In this document: positions 23,980 to 33,700 of the stretch, in pieces
How the letters are laid out: each line of letters opens with the position of its first letter
Numbering within the stretch: position 1 is the first letter of the stretch
Source: Calditrichota bacterium
GTDB taxonomy: Bacteria; Electryoneota; Electryoneia; Electryoneales; Electryoneaceae
Assembly (NCBI GenBank): GCA_018263585.1
Contig: JAANWZ010000110.1
Location: 1-41,852, forward strand
Length of the DNA stretch: 41,852 nucleotides
Reading direction: 5' to 3'
The notes under the pieces: generated by a model
The model's database searches: none
What the model saw: only the letters and a program-made list of their open reading frames with translations
Told to the model about the DNA's origin: nothing
Translations under genes and position numbers: made by a program

Positions 23980-25593
23980 ATGCGCGACACACCGATCGTG
24001 TACGTCCCGACGCTGACGCCCGCGCTCTGGGAGTTCCTCCGCGGCGTGTACCGCGAGCACCCCCCGCGCATCCTCGTCGAAATGGAATCACTCGAACTCG
24101 AGGAAGTCACGGCCGGTGAGCCGGAGAGCGGGCCCGATCGCTACTACACGCTCGTCAACGAACAGGAGACGAACGGGCAGACGAGCGAGCCGGACATCGC
24201 GCTGCTCGACGAGAGCGAGCCCGGCGAGGTGATGCTGATCGATGAGCACGATCTCGGGTCGGAGACGGTGAAACGCGCGCGGATTCTGCTCATCGTGCTC
24301 GGCGTGCAACCGCTCTCCGCACACCTCTGGGAGCACGAAACGACCGCAGACCGCGCGATCGGCGTGCGCCCGGTGTTCCGTGACGGCGGGCTCGCCAACA
24401 TCGAGATCGTCGAGGGGCCGACAACCGACCCGGCGCTGCTGGAGGAGTTGATCGACCATCTGCGCGGGGCGCGCACGCCGGTTTCGACACTGTGGGGCGA
24501 TGTCCCGGGCGGCGGGTCGCAGCGAGTCCGCACCGCCGTCGAAACCGAGGCGTGGTCGCTGATCCGCACGGGCGTCGCGGAACCGGGCGCGGTCGAGGCG
24601 CTCACGGCCGCGCTGTTCGGTCGCGACAGGGGCGTGCTCACCGGCATCCGTGACCGCGACCCGGACGCCGTCTGGCTCGAAACCGCTGAGCTCGCGCGGG
24701 CGACGTTCTGCGACGGCCGGTTCCGCCCGCAGCATGATGAGTATCCGCCCGAACACGCTCCGTTCTGGGAGACCGCGCTCGTGTCTCCGGCGCCGCCGGA
24801 GATCGCCGGCGGTCACCGGAAACGTCCCGGGCGCGCGCTGATCGTCGGCTCGCCCCATCTCGCCACCCTGTGGCGCGATCATATCTACGAAACGAGCGGC
24901 GGCAAGCTCAACGCGACCACGTGGGAGCTGTGGGACAGCGGATCGGCCACCGAGGAGGGCCTGCTCGAGGTGAAGGAGAGCGGGCCGTACGATCTCCTGC
25001 TCGAGGTGCTCGTCGGGCCGCTGGACGAGCGCCAGCAGATTCTCGATCTGTTGCTCCCGCAGCTGGCAAAGGACGCGCAGGTGTGGGTGCACACGCTCAA
25101 TTTGCCGGCGACCATGATCGTGCAACCGGTGCCGCAGACGTTCACCGCTGTCGGATTCAGCGGCCTGCCGCCGCTCGCCGGAACGCGCACGCTGGAGATG
25201 ATCCGCCCGCGCAACTCATCCGCCGCCGACCTGAACCGCGCGATCGGCGCCGCGGCCGCGCTCGGATACACGCCTGTCGAAGTGAGCGATGAGCCCGGCG
25301 GAGTGAGCGCACGGTTGCTCGCGGTCATCGTCAACACCGTCGCATGGACGCTGCACGAGGGCCTGTTCGCATCGCCCGCGGAAGCCGATACCGCCGCCGC
25401 GCGCACGTTCGGAATGAACGTCGGACCGCTCCGGCTCGCCGACGAGATCGGGCTCGATGTGTTCGAGGCGGTGATGCTCGGACTGCAGGCGACGCTCGGC
25501 GGCGAACGCTACCGGTTCTGCCCGCTGCTCACGCTCCGCATCGAAGCCGGCGAACTCGGCCGCGTCACGGGCAAGGGCTTCTACGTCCCGTGA
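23980..25593 (+). CDS. Double, catalytically degenerate 3-hydroxyacyl-CoA dehydrogenase-like protein
   Basis: A 537-residue protein in which two stretches line up with the true dehydrogenase at 40012-40896. In the first half, ADRAIGVRPVFRDGG aligns with ADKVIGMHFMNPVPM, followed by IEIVEGPTTD against LVEVIHGLAT. In the second half, DEPGGVSARLL, GPLRLADEIGLDVFEAVM, YRFCPLL and TGKGFY align with DYPGFVSNRIL, GPLRLADLIGTDVCLAIM, YRPCPLL and TGVGFY. The GxGxxG dinucleotide loop is missing, the catalytic His is replaced in both halves, and the SNTS motif is lost. It is therefore probably a binding or regulatory protein, not an enzyme. ATG at 23980 has GGAGG eight bases upstream. It follows the SRPBCC gene. 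Confidence 0.75.
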   Translation: MRDTPIVYVPTLTPALWEFLRGVYREHPPRILVEMESLELEEVTAGEPESGPDRYYTLVNEQETNGQTSEPDIALLDESEPGEVMLIDEHDLGSETVKRARILLIVLGVQPLSAHLWEHETTADRAIGVRPVFRDGGLANIEIVEGPTTDPALLEELIDHLRGARTPVSTLWGDVPGGGSQRVRTAVETEAWSLIRTGVAEPGAVEALTAALFGRDRGVLTGIRDRDPDAVWLETAELARATFCDGRFRPQHDEYPPEHAPFWETALVSPAPPEIAGGHRKRPGRALIVGSPHLATLWRDHIYETSGGKLNATTWELWDSGSATEEGLLEVKESGPYDLLLEVLVGPLDERQQILDLLLPQLAKDAQVWVHTLNLPATMIVQPVPQTFTAVGFSGLPPLAGTRTLEMIRPRNSSAADLNRAIGAAAALGYTPVEVSDEPGGVSARLLAVIVNTVAWTLHEGLFASPAEADTAAARTFGMNVGPLRLADEIGLDVFEAVMLGLQATLGGERYRFCPLLTLRIEAGELGRVTGKGFYVP

Positions 25594-25598
25594 CGGTT

Positions 25599-25630
25599 GG
25601 GGCTTCGCCGCCCCGGGGTCGTCGACCCCG
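25599..25630. terminator. Twin hairpins between convergent genes
   Basis: GGGGC...GCCCC (25599-25614) and GGGGTCG-T-CGACCCC (25615-25629) follow the plus-strand stop at 25593. The neighbouring gene ends from the other side at 25732, so they may stop transcription from both directions; no clear T run is seen, and REP-like hairpins of this form are common. Confidence 0.5.
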
Positions 25631-25668
25631 GGCTACTGCGATGAGGAGCCGGTTGGAAGCGCGTGCAT

Positions 25669-25703
25669 GATCCGCGGTGATCCTGCGGATCCCCGCGGGC
25701 ATG
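25669..25703 (+). repeat. Family B hairpin repeat
   Basis: GATCCGCGGTGATCC and GGATCCCCGCGGGCATG, a shorter variant of the family, in the gap between two convergent genes. Confidence 0.6.
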
Positions 25704-25731
25704 TTGCGCAGGTGGGTATTGGAGTCGGCGG

Positions 25732-26757
25732 TTACCGGAGCAGCGAGATCCGGCGCAGGTGGCGGCCGAACCGGGGCGAGGACGCCTCGATGAAATACGT
25801 CCCGCTCGAAAGTGTGCCGGCGTCGAACGTGAACGTGTGCGCGCCGGCGGCAACCGCGCGATCCGCGATCCGCGCCGTCTCGCGCCCGAGCACGTCGAAC
25901 ACGCGCACGCTGACACGCCCCGCTTCCGGCACGGACACACGAACTTTCGCGCTCGCGTTGAACGGGTTCGGATACACGCTCGCGATCTCGAACCGGGCGG
26001 GGAGCTGCGCGCCGGGGCCGTGACCGGCCTCACCCGCCGCGACCGGCGGCTCGTCCGGCGCCCCGCCGGATCCGGCGCCCGCCTGGTCGAAGTAGTACGC
26101 GCCGATGTCGGCGACTGTCCCATCCGGGTCGAGCGGCGCATCCGGGTCGCCGGCGTCGATCAGCGGGGAGGATTCGGCGAGCCGGACGCCGATCCCGGTC
26201 ATTCCGACGTTGTACAGGAAGCGGCACCGTTCGAACACGGGGTGCGCGTCCGTGCCGTAGATGAACGCGCCCGCGCCGTTGAGCGCGTAGTTGTTGCGGA
26301 TCGTCACGTTGATGAATTGCGGGGATCCGTGACGGATGACGATCGCTCCGCCCTCGCAGCTCGGGCACGGTCCGTCCGCGTCCGCATGCGCGATCGTGAG
26401 GTCACGGATCACCGTCTCTTCGCCCTCACCGCTGACGAGAATCAGGCCCTTTTCGCTGACCACATTCCCCGGAATCCCCTGCACATCGATGATGCATGCG
26501 TCCGGGTCGCCGCTCGCGGACTGGAGCGTGACCGCCTTGCCGAGGAAGTCGATCTCACGGTTGCCCGGGCCGGTGTAAACGCCGTCGGAGAGCTGAATCA
26601 CATCCCGCGGGGCGGCGGCGTTGAGCGCGTCCTGGATCGTCGGATAATCACCGCTCCCGTCGGCGTGGATCGTGATCACCGCCGCGGGAGAGGATCCCGC
26701 CGCGAGCAACCCGGCCGTGAGAGCGGCGAGCAACAGGCTCTGAACTGCGCGGGTCAT
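25732..26757 (-). CDS. Secreted right-handed beta-helix protein with C-terminal sorting domain
   Basis: A 341-residue secreted protein. A signal peptide (1-26) is followed by HADGSGDYPTIQDALNAA, the opening of pectin-lyase-like beta-helix domains, and by helix turns such as AIVIRHGSPQFINVTIRNNYALNGAGAF and PVFERCRFLYN. A Gly/Ala/Pro linker (about 225-255) leads to a C-terminal sandwich with VYPNPFNASAKVRVSV, VFDVLGRE and SSGTYFIE, the FCB-type sorting tail. Catalytic residues of polysaccharide lyases are not evident, so surface binding or structure is as likely as catalysis. ATG at 26757 has GGAGC upstream. It is convergent with the dehydrogenase-like gene. Confidence 0.82.
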   Translation of the reverse strand: MTRAVQSLLLAALTAGLLAAGSSPAAVITIHADGSGDYPTIQDALNAAAPRDVIQLSDGVYTGPGNREIDFLGKAVTLQSASGDPDACIIDVQGIPGNVVSEKGLILVSGEGEETVIRDLTIAHADADGPCPSCEGGAIVIRHGSPQFINVTIRNNYALNGAGAFIYGTDAHPVFERCRFLYNVGMTGIGVRLAESSPLIDAGDPDAPLDPDGTVADIGAYYFDQAGAGSGGAPDEPPVAAGEAGHGPGAQLPARFEIASVYPNPFNASAKVRVSVPEAGRVSVRVFDVLGRETARIADRAVAAGAHTFTFDAGTLSSGTYFIEASSPRFGRHLRRISLLR

Positions 26758-26964
26758 GGGGGGCTCCGCTGTTCAAGTTCGGCTCACCTTACTTGAAGAA
26801 TAATGCGTCTGTTGGCGCAAGGCAAACGGTATGCCGGGCGGGGTCGATCACAGCGATGGATCCGAAGAGCCGCACGCACGCACGCAGCCGGGACACGCGC
26901 CGGATCACGGAGATCACAGGGTCCGGAGCGACTGTGAACCGCCGCAACCGGCGGCGCCGATTGC

Positions 26965-28461
26965 TCACGGCGAAACGGCGGGCGCGTTTTCTTCGCCGGA
27001 GAGGTCCCTTCCCCGTTGCGCGCTCGGATCGGACGAAACCGCCTCCCGGTCCGATTCCGCGCCGGCATCGTCCCGATCGGGCCGCGTCTCGCGCGCTGCG
27101 TCCTCATCCTCCGGCTCGCCGCCGCCGGCAGGGTGAGCCGCCGGCTGCTCCGGTTCTGCGGGCGTGGGCTCCGGTTCGCGCGCGACGTTCAGTTCGGGGA
27201 GGACCCTGCCCGCCGGCCGCGGGGAATCGCCGGGCGCGGGCCGTGTGATCTGCAGCCAGGATGCATCCGGCCGCGCGATCAGGCGCGCGTTGAAATATGC
27301 CTGCTCGAGCGTGAGGATCGTGTTGCCGTAGTAGGCCTCCTCGTGGCGCTCGACGACGAGCGCGACATCCGCGCGCTTCTTGGTGATGATGCAGAGCGGG
27401 AGCAGCAGTTGCACTTCGCCGCGGTAGAACTGGGGCACCGCTGTCTTGTAGTCGCGCTGGACGCGGCGCACGGCTTCGTCTTTCGCGAGGTCGACCGCCT
27501 CCATCACACTCTGCCCGCGCCGGTCGAGCTCCGCGAGCACGTCCGGGCTGAGCCGCGAGAGCCGGTTGCTCACATGGTCCTTGCGCACGCGCAGGTCGAG
27601 CCGCCAGTCGTAGATCAGCTCCGCGGGCCGTTCCACGAACGACGCGCGCTCCGGGAGACGGTCGAACGTGCTCAACCGGAGGTCGCTGCGCACGCAGAAC
27701 CCGTCCAGCCACCACTGCGGCGCCTTCGGATCCCGGTTTCGGTTCGGCGTGAAGAATCCGTAGATCGGTTCCTCGAACGGCGTGACCAGCCCGGTGTTGA
27801 AGCAGGCGGCGGAACTGCCCGCGGAAGTATGCTTGAGGATCACCTTCACGCGCCCGAGCCGGCGCGTTTCGAACCGGCAGCGGCGGAACGTGTTCAGCAC
27901 GTAGTGGTTCAGGATCGGAAGGTCGCCGGGCTCGCCCTCGTGAAACCTCCACACCTCCGGTTCGGCGAGACGGGCGAGCTCGCGCAGGTGCGCCGGGTAC
28001 TCGTTGAGGTCGGCGAACTGCATCAGCGCGGGGCGTGTGTCGTGCGTGACGTAGATCGCCCGGCTGCGGCCGGCCTCATCGTACCCGATCGAGAACTCGA
28101 CCTCCTCCTCCGGAGCGAGGAACTTGATCTTGCGCTGGTCGATGATGTCGCTCCAGTGGACGAAGGTGTCGGAGTCGTCCTCCCGGCTGATCCAGCCGGT
28201 TCCGCGCTTGCGGTCGAACGTCTTTACGACGCCCTCGAACCGCTGGCGCAGTTCGCGCAGCGATCGACGCACGTTCACCGCCTGCCGCCGGCCGCTCACA
28301 TCTCCGATCTCGAATTCGACCGGCTCCGTCTCGATCAGCGCGGTGTCGTCCTCCGGTTCGGAAAAGTCGTTCCGGTGTGCGAAGATCTCATCATCCAGCT
28401 CGTCACTGACAAAACAGCCGAATCCACGTTCGTCGTTCCACCACGAGACATGGCCTTTCAT
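26965..28461 (-). CDS. Double cold-shock domain protein with DUF3825
   Basis: A 498-residue soluble protein. Two cold-shock domains lead: residues 1-66 (MKGHVSWWNDERGFGCFVSD, EIFAHRNDF) and about 75-143 (FEGVVKTFDRKRGTGWIS, TFVHWSDI), both keeping the aromatic nucleic-acid-binding patch. Residues about 155-405 look like DUF3825, with ILKHTSAGSSAACFNTGL, EEPIYGFFTPN and NTILTLEQAYFNARLI. The tail (410-498) is Pro-, Glu- and Asp-rich and probably disordered. It likely binds single-stranded RNA or DNA through the first part; the role of DUF3825 is not known. ATG at 28461 has GGAGGG six bases upstream. It is a single gene flanked by repeat-bearing gaps. Confidence 0.82.
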   Translation of the reverse strand: MKGHVSWWNDERGFGCFVSDELDDEIFAHRNDFSEPEDDTALIETEPVEFEIGDVSGRRQAVNVRRSLRELRQRFEGVVKTFDRKRGTGWISREDDSDTFVHWSDIIDQRKIKFLAPEEEVEFSIGYDEAGRSRAIYVTHDTRPALMQFADLNEYPAHLRELARLAEPEVWRFHEGEPGDLPILNHYVLNTFRRCRFETRRLGRVKVILKHTSAGSSAACFNTGLVTPFEEPIYGFFTPNRNRDPKAPQWWLDGFCVRSDLRLSTFDRLPERASFVERPAELIYDWRLDLRVRKDHVSNRLSRLSPDVLAELDRRGQSVMEAVDLAKDEAVRRVQRDYKTAVPQFYRGEVQLLLPLCIITKKRADVALVVERHEEAYYGNTILTLEQAYFNARLIARPDASWLQITRPAPGDSPRPAGRVLPELNVAREPEPTPAEPEQPAAHPAGGGEPEDEDAARETRPDRDDAGAESDREAVSSDPSAQRGRDLSGEENAPAVSP

Positions 28462-28565
28462 TTAGCCCTCCGAAAAAGAACGATATCGAACACACACGCT
28501 CTCGAAAGAAACGTTCCGTGCGATCCCTTCGTGCCTCGTAAGCTGCGTCACGCCGTGATAGCTGC

Positions 28566-28743
28566 GTCATTCTGAACGAAACCCGATGTCTGTTTATCGG
28601 GCGTAGTGAAGTTTATCCTGAACGCAGTGAAGGGAAGGTCCAGGTAGAATAACGGTCATGTTTACGAATCCCTCCATTCTTGAACTCGGACCTTCTTCCC
28701 CCGCGGGCGGCAAACAGACCCCGGCCGCGCGTTCAGAATGACG
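28566..28743 (+). repeat. Family A inverted-repeat element
   Basis: Left arm: GTCATTCTGAAC, stem CCCGAT (28582-28587), loop GTCTGTTT (28588-28595), stem ATCGGG. An inner AACGCAGTGAAGGGAAGGTCC segment precedes the spacer. The right arm begins GGACCTTCTTC, keeps AAACAGAC between GC-rich halves, and ends GTTCAGAATGAC. It sits in the 503-base gap 28462-28964, which holds no gene. Confidence 0.82.
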
Positions 28744-28964
28744 CGTTCCCCACCGGCAGCAGGATCGGGAACGGGACAGTCCCTTCCAGCGATTCCATAG
28801 AGCAAGCTTCGGAGCGGTCGGAGTCTGGCAGAGTGCAGCGCCTGGATCCCCACCTCCGAGGTCACGAACATAAGCAATATAGTGCGGTTTCTCACGGTCA
28901 ATCCGAGCGGCGTGCTCGTTCGGAGGACGGCCGGCGCTGCGACCGCCGGGCGCCGCGGAGACGG

Positions 28965-30770
28965 TCAGAACGCGTGCCCGATGCTGACATGGATCGCCCC
29001 CGCCCGTTCGCCCGGCTCCGGGAACCAGTTGAACCCGTAATCGGCGCGGAGCAGTCCGAGCGGAGTGTCGATGCGGAGACCGATCCCGGGGCTCGAGCGC
29101 AGCGACCCGAGGCTGATCCGGTCGGCGCGTTCATAGACGTTGCCGACGTCGACGAACGCGACCGCTCCGACCCAGCGCCAGATCAGCTGGCGGAGCTCGA
29201 TCACATTCCACACGAACTTCGCGCGCCCGCCGAGTGGTGCGCCGGCCGCGTTCGTCGGACCGACCGAGCGGTAGGAAAACCCGCGCAGCGCCGTCGGACC
29301 GCCCGCGTACAGCCGCTCGTTGAGTGGGATGTCCTCGAGCCCGCCGCCGGCATCGACCCAGCCGAGCTCGATGTTTGTCGCGAGCACGCTCCCTTCGGTG
29401 ACCTCGCGGTAGTAACGAAACCGTGCCCGCGTCTTGAAGAACTGGTTCGTACTCCCGAGAAACCGGAGCGCGTACTCGTTGGTCAGCGAGCCGAGGTAGC
29501 CGCGGCTCGGGGCGAACGGGTCGTTGCGCGTGTCCCATGTCAGCGACTGGCTCACGCTCCGGATCCGTGGCTTGCGCCGCTGGGCGAAGTCCGGGATGTT
29601 GATGTTCGAGTATTCGGAGTTTTCGTGCCGGTAGCTGACGGCGACGTTTCCGCGGCCGAAAAAGCGGCGGCTCACCGTGACTCTGCCGCCATAGCGCGTG
29701 ATGTGAAACCCCGGCTCCTCGCGAAACGAGCCGGAGATGCGGACATCGGTCGTCCACGGCAGCGCGAACGTCCACGGCTCCCGGTAGGAGATCTCGGCGC
29801 CTCGGTCGATCGAGCTGATCCAGCCGGCGATCCCTGCGCCGCGGCCGGTGCCGAACAGATTCTCGTTGCTGAATTCAGCACGCGCGCGCAGCTTTTCGAT
29901 CGTCGCGTACCCCGCCAGCGAGCTGAACACGAACGGCTTCTTCTCCATGACCTCGACGAGCACGTCTTTTTTCGCCGAATCGCCGAGCAGGCTGTTCTCC
30001 TGGCGCACGAACACGCTGCGGAACAGGCCGGTTTCATAAAGGTTTCGCTGCGTGACCGCGAGCAACGAGTACTTGAGAATGTCGCCGGAGCGAAACTTGA
30101 GCTCGCGGCGAACGATGAACGACTGAGTGTCCTGGAATCCGGAGAGGATGATCTGGCCGACGCGGAACTGCTCGTTTTCCGTGATTGTGACGTCGAGAAA
30201 CGCCTCGTGCGCCTGCTTGTCAACCATCACGGCGGGGGTGACGTGCGCCTCCAGGTAGCCCGCCTCCGCGTACATGCGCGCGATCGCCTCCGCTCCTTTC
30301 GCGTTCTTCACACGGTTGAGCGGGTCGCCGGGGTGGACGTCGAACCGGTCGAGCACAACCTCGTTCGGGAACGCCTCGTTTCCGACGACGAGCACATCGG
30401 TGACGTACGTGCGCGGGCCCTCGCCGATCGTGATCGTGATATCGGCCCTGCCCTCCGCCGAATCGACCGCGACCTCGCAGCCCTCGATGCTCACCTCGAG
30501 CCAGCCGTACTGCTTGTAGAACGCGACGAGATAGTCCAGATCCTCGTCGAGCACATCCCGGCTGTACCGGTTCTTCTTGAACAGGTTCGACGGGCGGGAC
30601 ATCATCACGCTGAGCAGCTTCTTCCGGCTCAGGCCGTCGTTGCCGTGGAAGCGGACGTGATCGACGATGATCCGTTCGCCGTCCTCGGCGCGGGCCGGTC
30701 CGCCGGCACAGAACACGGCCGCGAGCAGGAACGCGGCCGCGAGCAGGCTGTTCGTAACGGCGCGCATCAT
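28965..30770 (-). CDS. tamA: Omp85-family outer-membrane protein, TamA/BamA-like
   Basis: A 601-residue outer-membrane protein. After a signal peptide (about 1-28) come three POTRA domains (about 33-105, 107-187, 190-262; for example ITIGEGPRTYVTDVLVVGN) and a 16-strand barrel with NLFGTGRGAGIAG and the GPTALRGFSYRS loop that carries the conserved RGF. It ends in Phe (SIGHAF), the usual insertion signal. Three POTRA domains and a tamB gene directly upstream point to TamA rather than BamA, which has five. The ATG at 30770 shares its A with the tamB TGA (TGATG), so translation is coupled. TamA and TamB together connect the two membranes for lipid or protein transport. Confidence 0.88.
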   Translation of the reverse strand: MMRAVTNSLLAAAFLLAAVFCAGGPARAEDGERIIVDHVRFHGNDGLSRKKLLSVMMSRPSNLFKKNRYSRDVLDEDLDYLVAFYKQYGWLEVSIEGCEVAVDSAEGRADITITIGEGPRTYVTDVLVVGNEAFPNEVVLDRFDVHPGDPLNRVKNAKGAEAIARMYAEAGYLEAHVTPAVMVDKQAHEAFLDVTITENEQFRVGQIILSGFQDTQSFIVRRELKFRSGDILKYSLLAVTQRNLYETGLFRSVFVRQENSLLGDSAKKDVLVEVMEKKPFVFSSLAGYATIEKLRARAEFSNENLFGTGRGAGIAGWISSIDRGAEISYREPWTFALPWTTDVRISGSFREEPGFHITRYGGRVTVSRRFFGRGNVAVSYRHENSEYSNINIPDFAQRRKPRIRSVSQSLTWDTRNDPFAPSRGYLGSLTNEYALRFLGSTNQFFKTRARFRYYREVTEGSVLATNIELGWVDAGGGLEDIPLNERLYAGGPTALRGFSYRSVGPTNAAGAPLGGRAKFVWNVIELRQLIWRWVGAVAFVDVGNVYERADRISLGSLRSSPGIGLRIDTPLGLLRADYGFNWFPEPGERAGAIHVSIGHAF

Positions 30771-33700
30771 CAACGGAACCGAATCTTGAAACGCACGTCC
30801 AGGCTGCCTTCGCCTTCCTGGTTCGTCTCGCCGGTGATCGTCCAGTAGTCGGAGAGGAAGTAGTTCACGCGGATCGTGTTTTCGTCGAACTTGCCGATGT
30901 TCGTGATGTACGTGATCATCGCGCGGTTGGAGAGCTCTTTCGTCGCGAGCAGTTGCGCGCCGCTCTTGTCAAAGGCGAACAGGTTGCCCTGCACGGACAC
31001 CTGCTCGAGCCCGAGCATGTTGCCGACCTGGCTGCCGACGTACCCGGAGAGCGCCTGCAGCGCGAGCGACTCGGTGCGCGCGGTGATCGTCGATCCCCCC
31101 GTCTCCATCGAACCGAACGTGAGCAGCGCGATGATGCTCGACTGCTCGAGCTGGGGTTCGGACGTGAGCTGAAGCCGCGCGGTCTTCATCTCGCCGGTGA
31201 TCGTCAGCGTCACCGTGTACTCGATCCGCTCCCCCTGGTCCCAGTCGATCACGTTCGCCGTCGCTTCGAGGTCGATGTACGGGTTGATCTCGCGCGTATC
31301 GACGAAATCGAGCAGCCCGCGCTGGATCGTGAACTTGCGGTCGAGGTAATAGACGTAGCCCGTTTCCACATTGACCCGGCCGGTGACGATCGGGTTCGCG
31401 ATCGTGCCGGCCGCGCGCAGGTTCGCGTCCATGTGCACGCGCGCGAGGTTGTTGTCCACCCACAGTTCGTCCGCTTCCCGGAAGCGGATGTCGAGCTGAA
31501 TCGACCGCGCGAACTCGTTCGGCTGCTCGAGTTTCCGTGACGGCGGCGCCTGCAGCGAGCGGAGGAACGTGTCGAGGCGCAGGTTGCGGCGGTAGCGGCT
31601 CTCACCGACCCGGACATCGCCGGCGAGGTCGTTCGTGCCGTCGTCGCGGGTGACGAACGTGAGCTCGGCGCGTTTCGCGCGCACGGTGTAGTCGGGCTGT
31701 TCCACGCGCAGGTTGCGCCCGTGCAACGCGAGGTTGAACCGGGGCTCGCCGCGTTCGCTTATCGCCGCCGAGCCCGCAAGCGTGAACCGGCCCTGGTCGC
31801 CGAACCCGGCCGCGAACGTGTCGATCTCCGCGCGGTTGTTGTCGAAGCTCACCGTGAAGTTGGCGCTGTGCAGCCACTCGCGCAGCGCCGCGAACTGGAA
31901 ATGGATGTCGCGCCCGCGGATCTTTCCACTGACTTTCGGTGTCGCGTTCGCGGCGCCTGCGACCGTCGCCCGCCCCGACAGGTAGCCGCGCATGCCGGCG
32001 ACGCCGGGAAGCAGCCGCGCGGCCGGATCGACCGGCAGGTCGGGCAGTGTCAGCTCCGCGTAGTACCCGTCCGGCCCGTAGCGGCCGTCCCCCTCGACCG
32101 CGACCAGCGAGTCGATCATCAGCGTGAACCGCCCGCCGATCACGTGTTCCGGTTGAAACTGCGCGATCCCGCTGAAGCGGACGAGATGGTCGAGCGACCA
32201 CGCACGGATCTTCTCGAGCCGGAGCACGGAATCCCGCTGCACGAGCGACACGTACAGCGAATCGAGCCGCGGCCTGTCTTCGCCGAACTCCACGCTCGCC
32301 CGGTCCACCGTGAGCCGCCCGTTGAACACGGGATCGGCGAGCGTGCCGCGGATCGTGTACGCGAACGTCGCGAACCCGCCGGCGCGCATCGGATCCTTCA
32401 GCACGCGGTTGAGCAGGGCGAGGTCGAGTTCGCTCGCGGTGACGGCGACGTCGATCGGCGCGTCGCGCGCGGGAGCGACCACGTCGCCGGCCCGTTTCAG
32501 CGGGAGCACGGCGGTCGCGCGGAACGCCTCCCCATCCGCAAGGTAGCCGCGCATCTCCCCGCTCACACGGCTCGGCGCGAGCACGACCCCGGCGGAAAGC
32601 GAATCGAGCTCGAACTCCTGAACCCGCAGCGCGTGAACGGTGAACGCCGCCCGGCCGCGCGGGTCGGATGGGCTGCCAGTGAACTCGAATGACGCCGCCA
32701 TCGTGCCCGCGAGATCACGCAGCGCGGGGTGAATCTCCGGCACGCGCGAGAGGTCGAGCCCCTCCCCCGATCCCGAGAGCGACACGCGCGCGCTGTCGTG
32801 CAGCGCATAGTCGAACCGGATCCGGCCGTAGCCGATCCCGCGCCGGCCCGATTTCGACACGTCCGCCGCGTCGCGGTCACTGCCGCGATTCTCGTTCTCT
32901 TCCGCGCCGGGCGCGAGCCCCGCCCACAGCTCGAGCTGCCCGCGCCGGTCGGCGAGCGAGTAGTTCCCGTTCAACGAGAGCCGCTCGCCATTCCGGTCGA
33001 TCTCCGCGACCGGCACGCTGATCCAGTCACGCCGGACCATCGCGCGCACGCGGATCCGGTCGGTGACGATCGACCCGTACTGCAGCGCGCGCGCATCCAC
33101 GTTCACATGCCCCGTCAGATCGGGGATCGTGCCCGAAGCGGAGCCGTCGTAGATCAGTGTCCCGCGCAGATTCGCGATCCCGAGCGGCGGGTTCAGCGTG
33201 TCGATCGGCGCGATCCGGCCGGCGAAGCTGACGTTGTTCAGATGCACCCCGCCCGTGTCGAACCGGGCCGCCGCGCGCAGCGAATCGAGCGGGACGTTTC
33301 GATACACGAGCCGGTCCGAGCTCAGCGAAGCGGAGATTTCCGGCGCGGAGAGCGTGCCCGCGAGCCGGCCCGACCCGCGCAGCCGCCCGTACAGGCTGTC
33401 GATCCCGACCGGCTCCGTGAGCTCGCTGATCGCGGGGATGTTGACACGGAATGTGCCGCGCAGCGAGTCGGTGCGCACGGCGAGATCGGCGCTCACCTGC
33501 GCGCTGCCCCGCTGAAACCGGACCGCGCCCATCCGCTGCCGGTACGAGAGGTCGATCCGGTACGCGGAGGGGATCGTGTCGAACGGTTCGACGACCCGCG
33601 CGAGCAGGTTCGCGCGCGCCGTACCCTGCCACGGTTCGGCGAGCGGCCCGGCCGACGTGATCGATCCGTCGAGCCGGCCATTCAGCCGGAAGCCCGCGCG

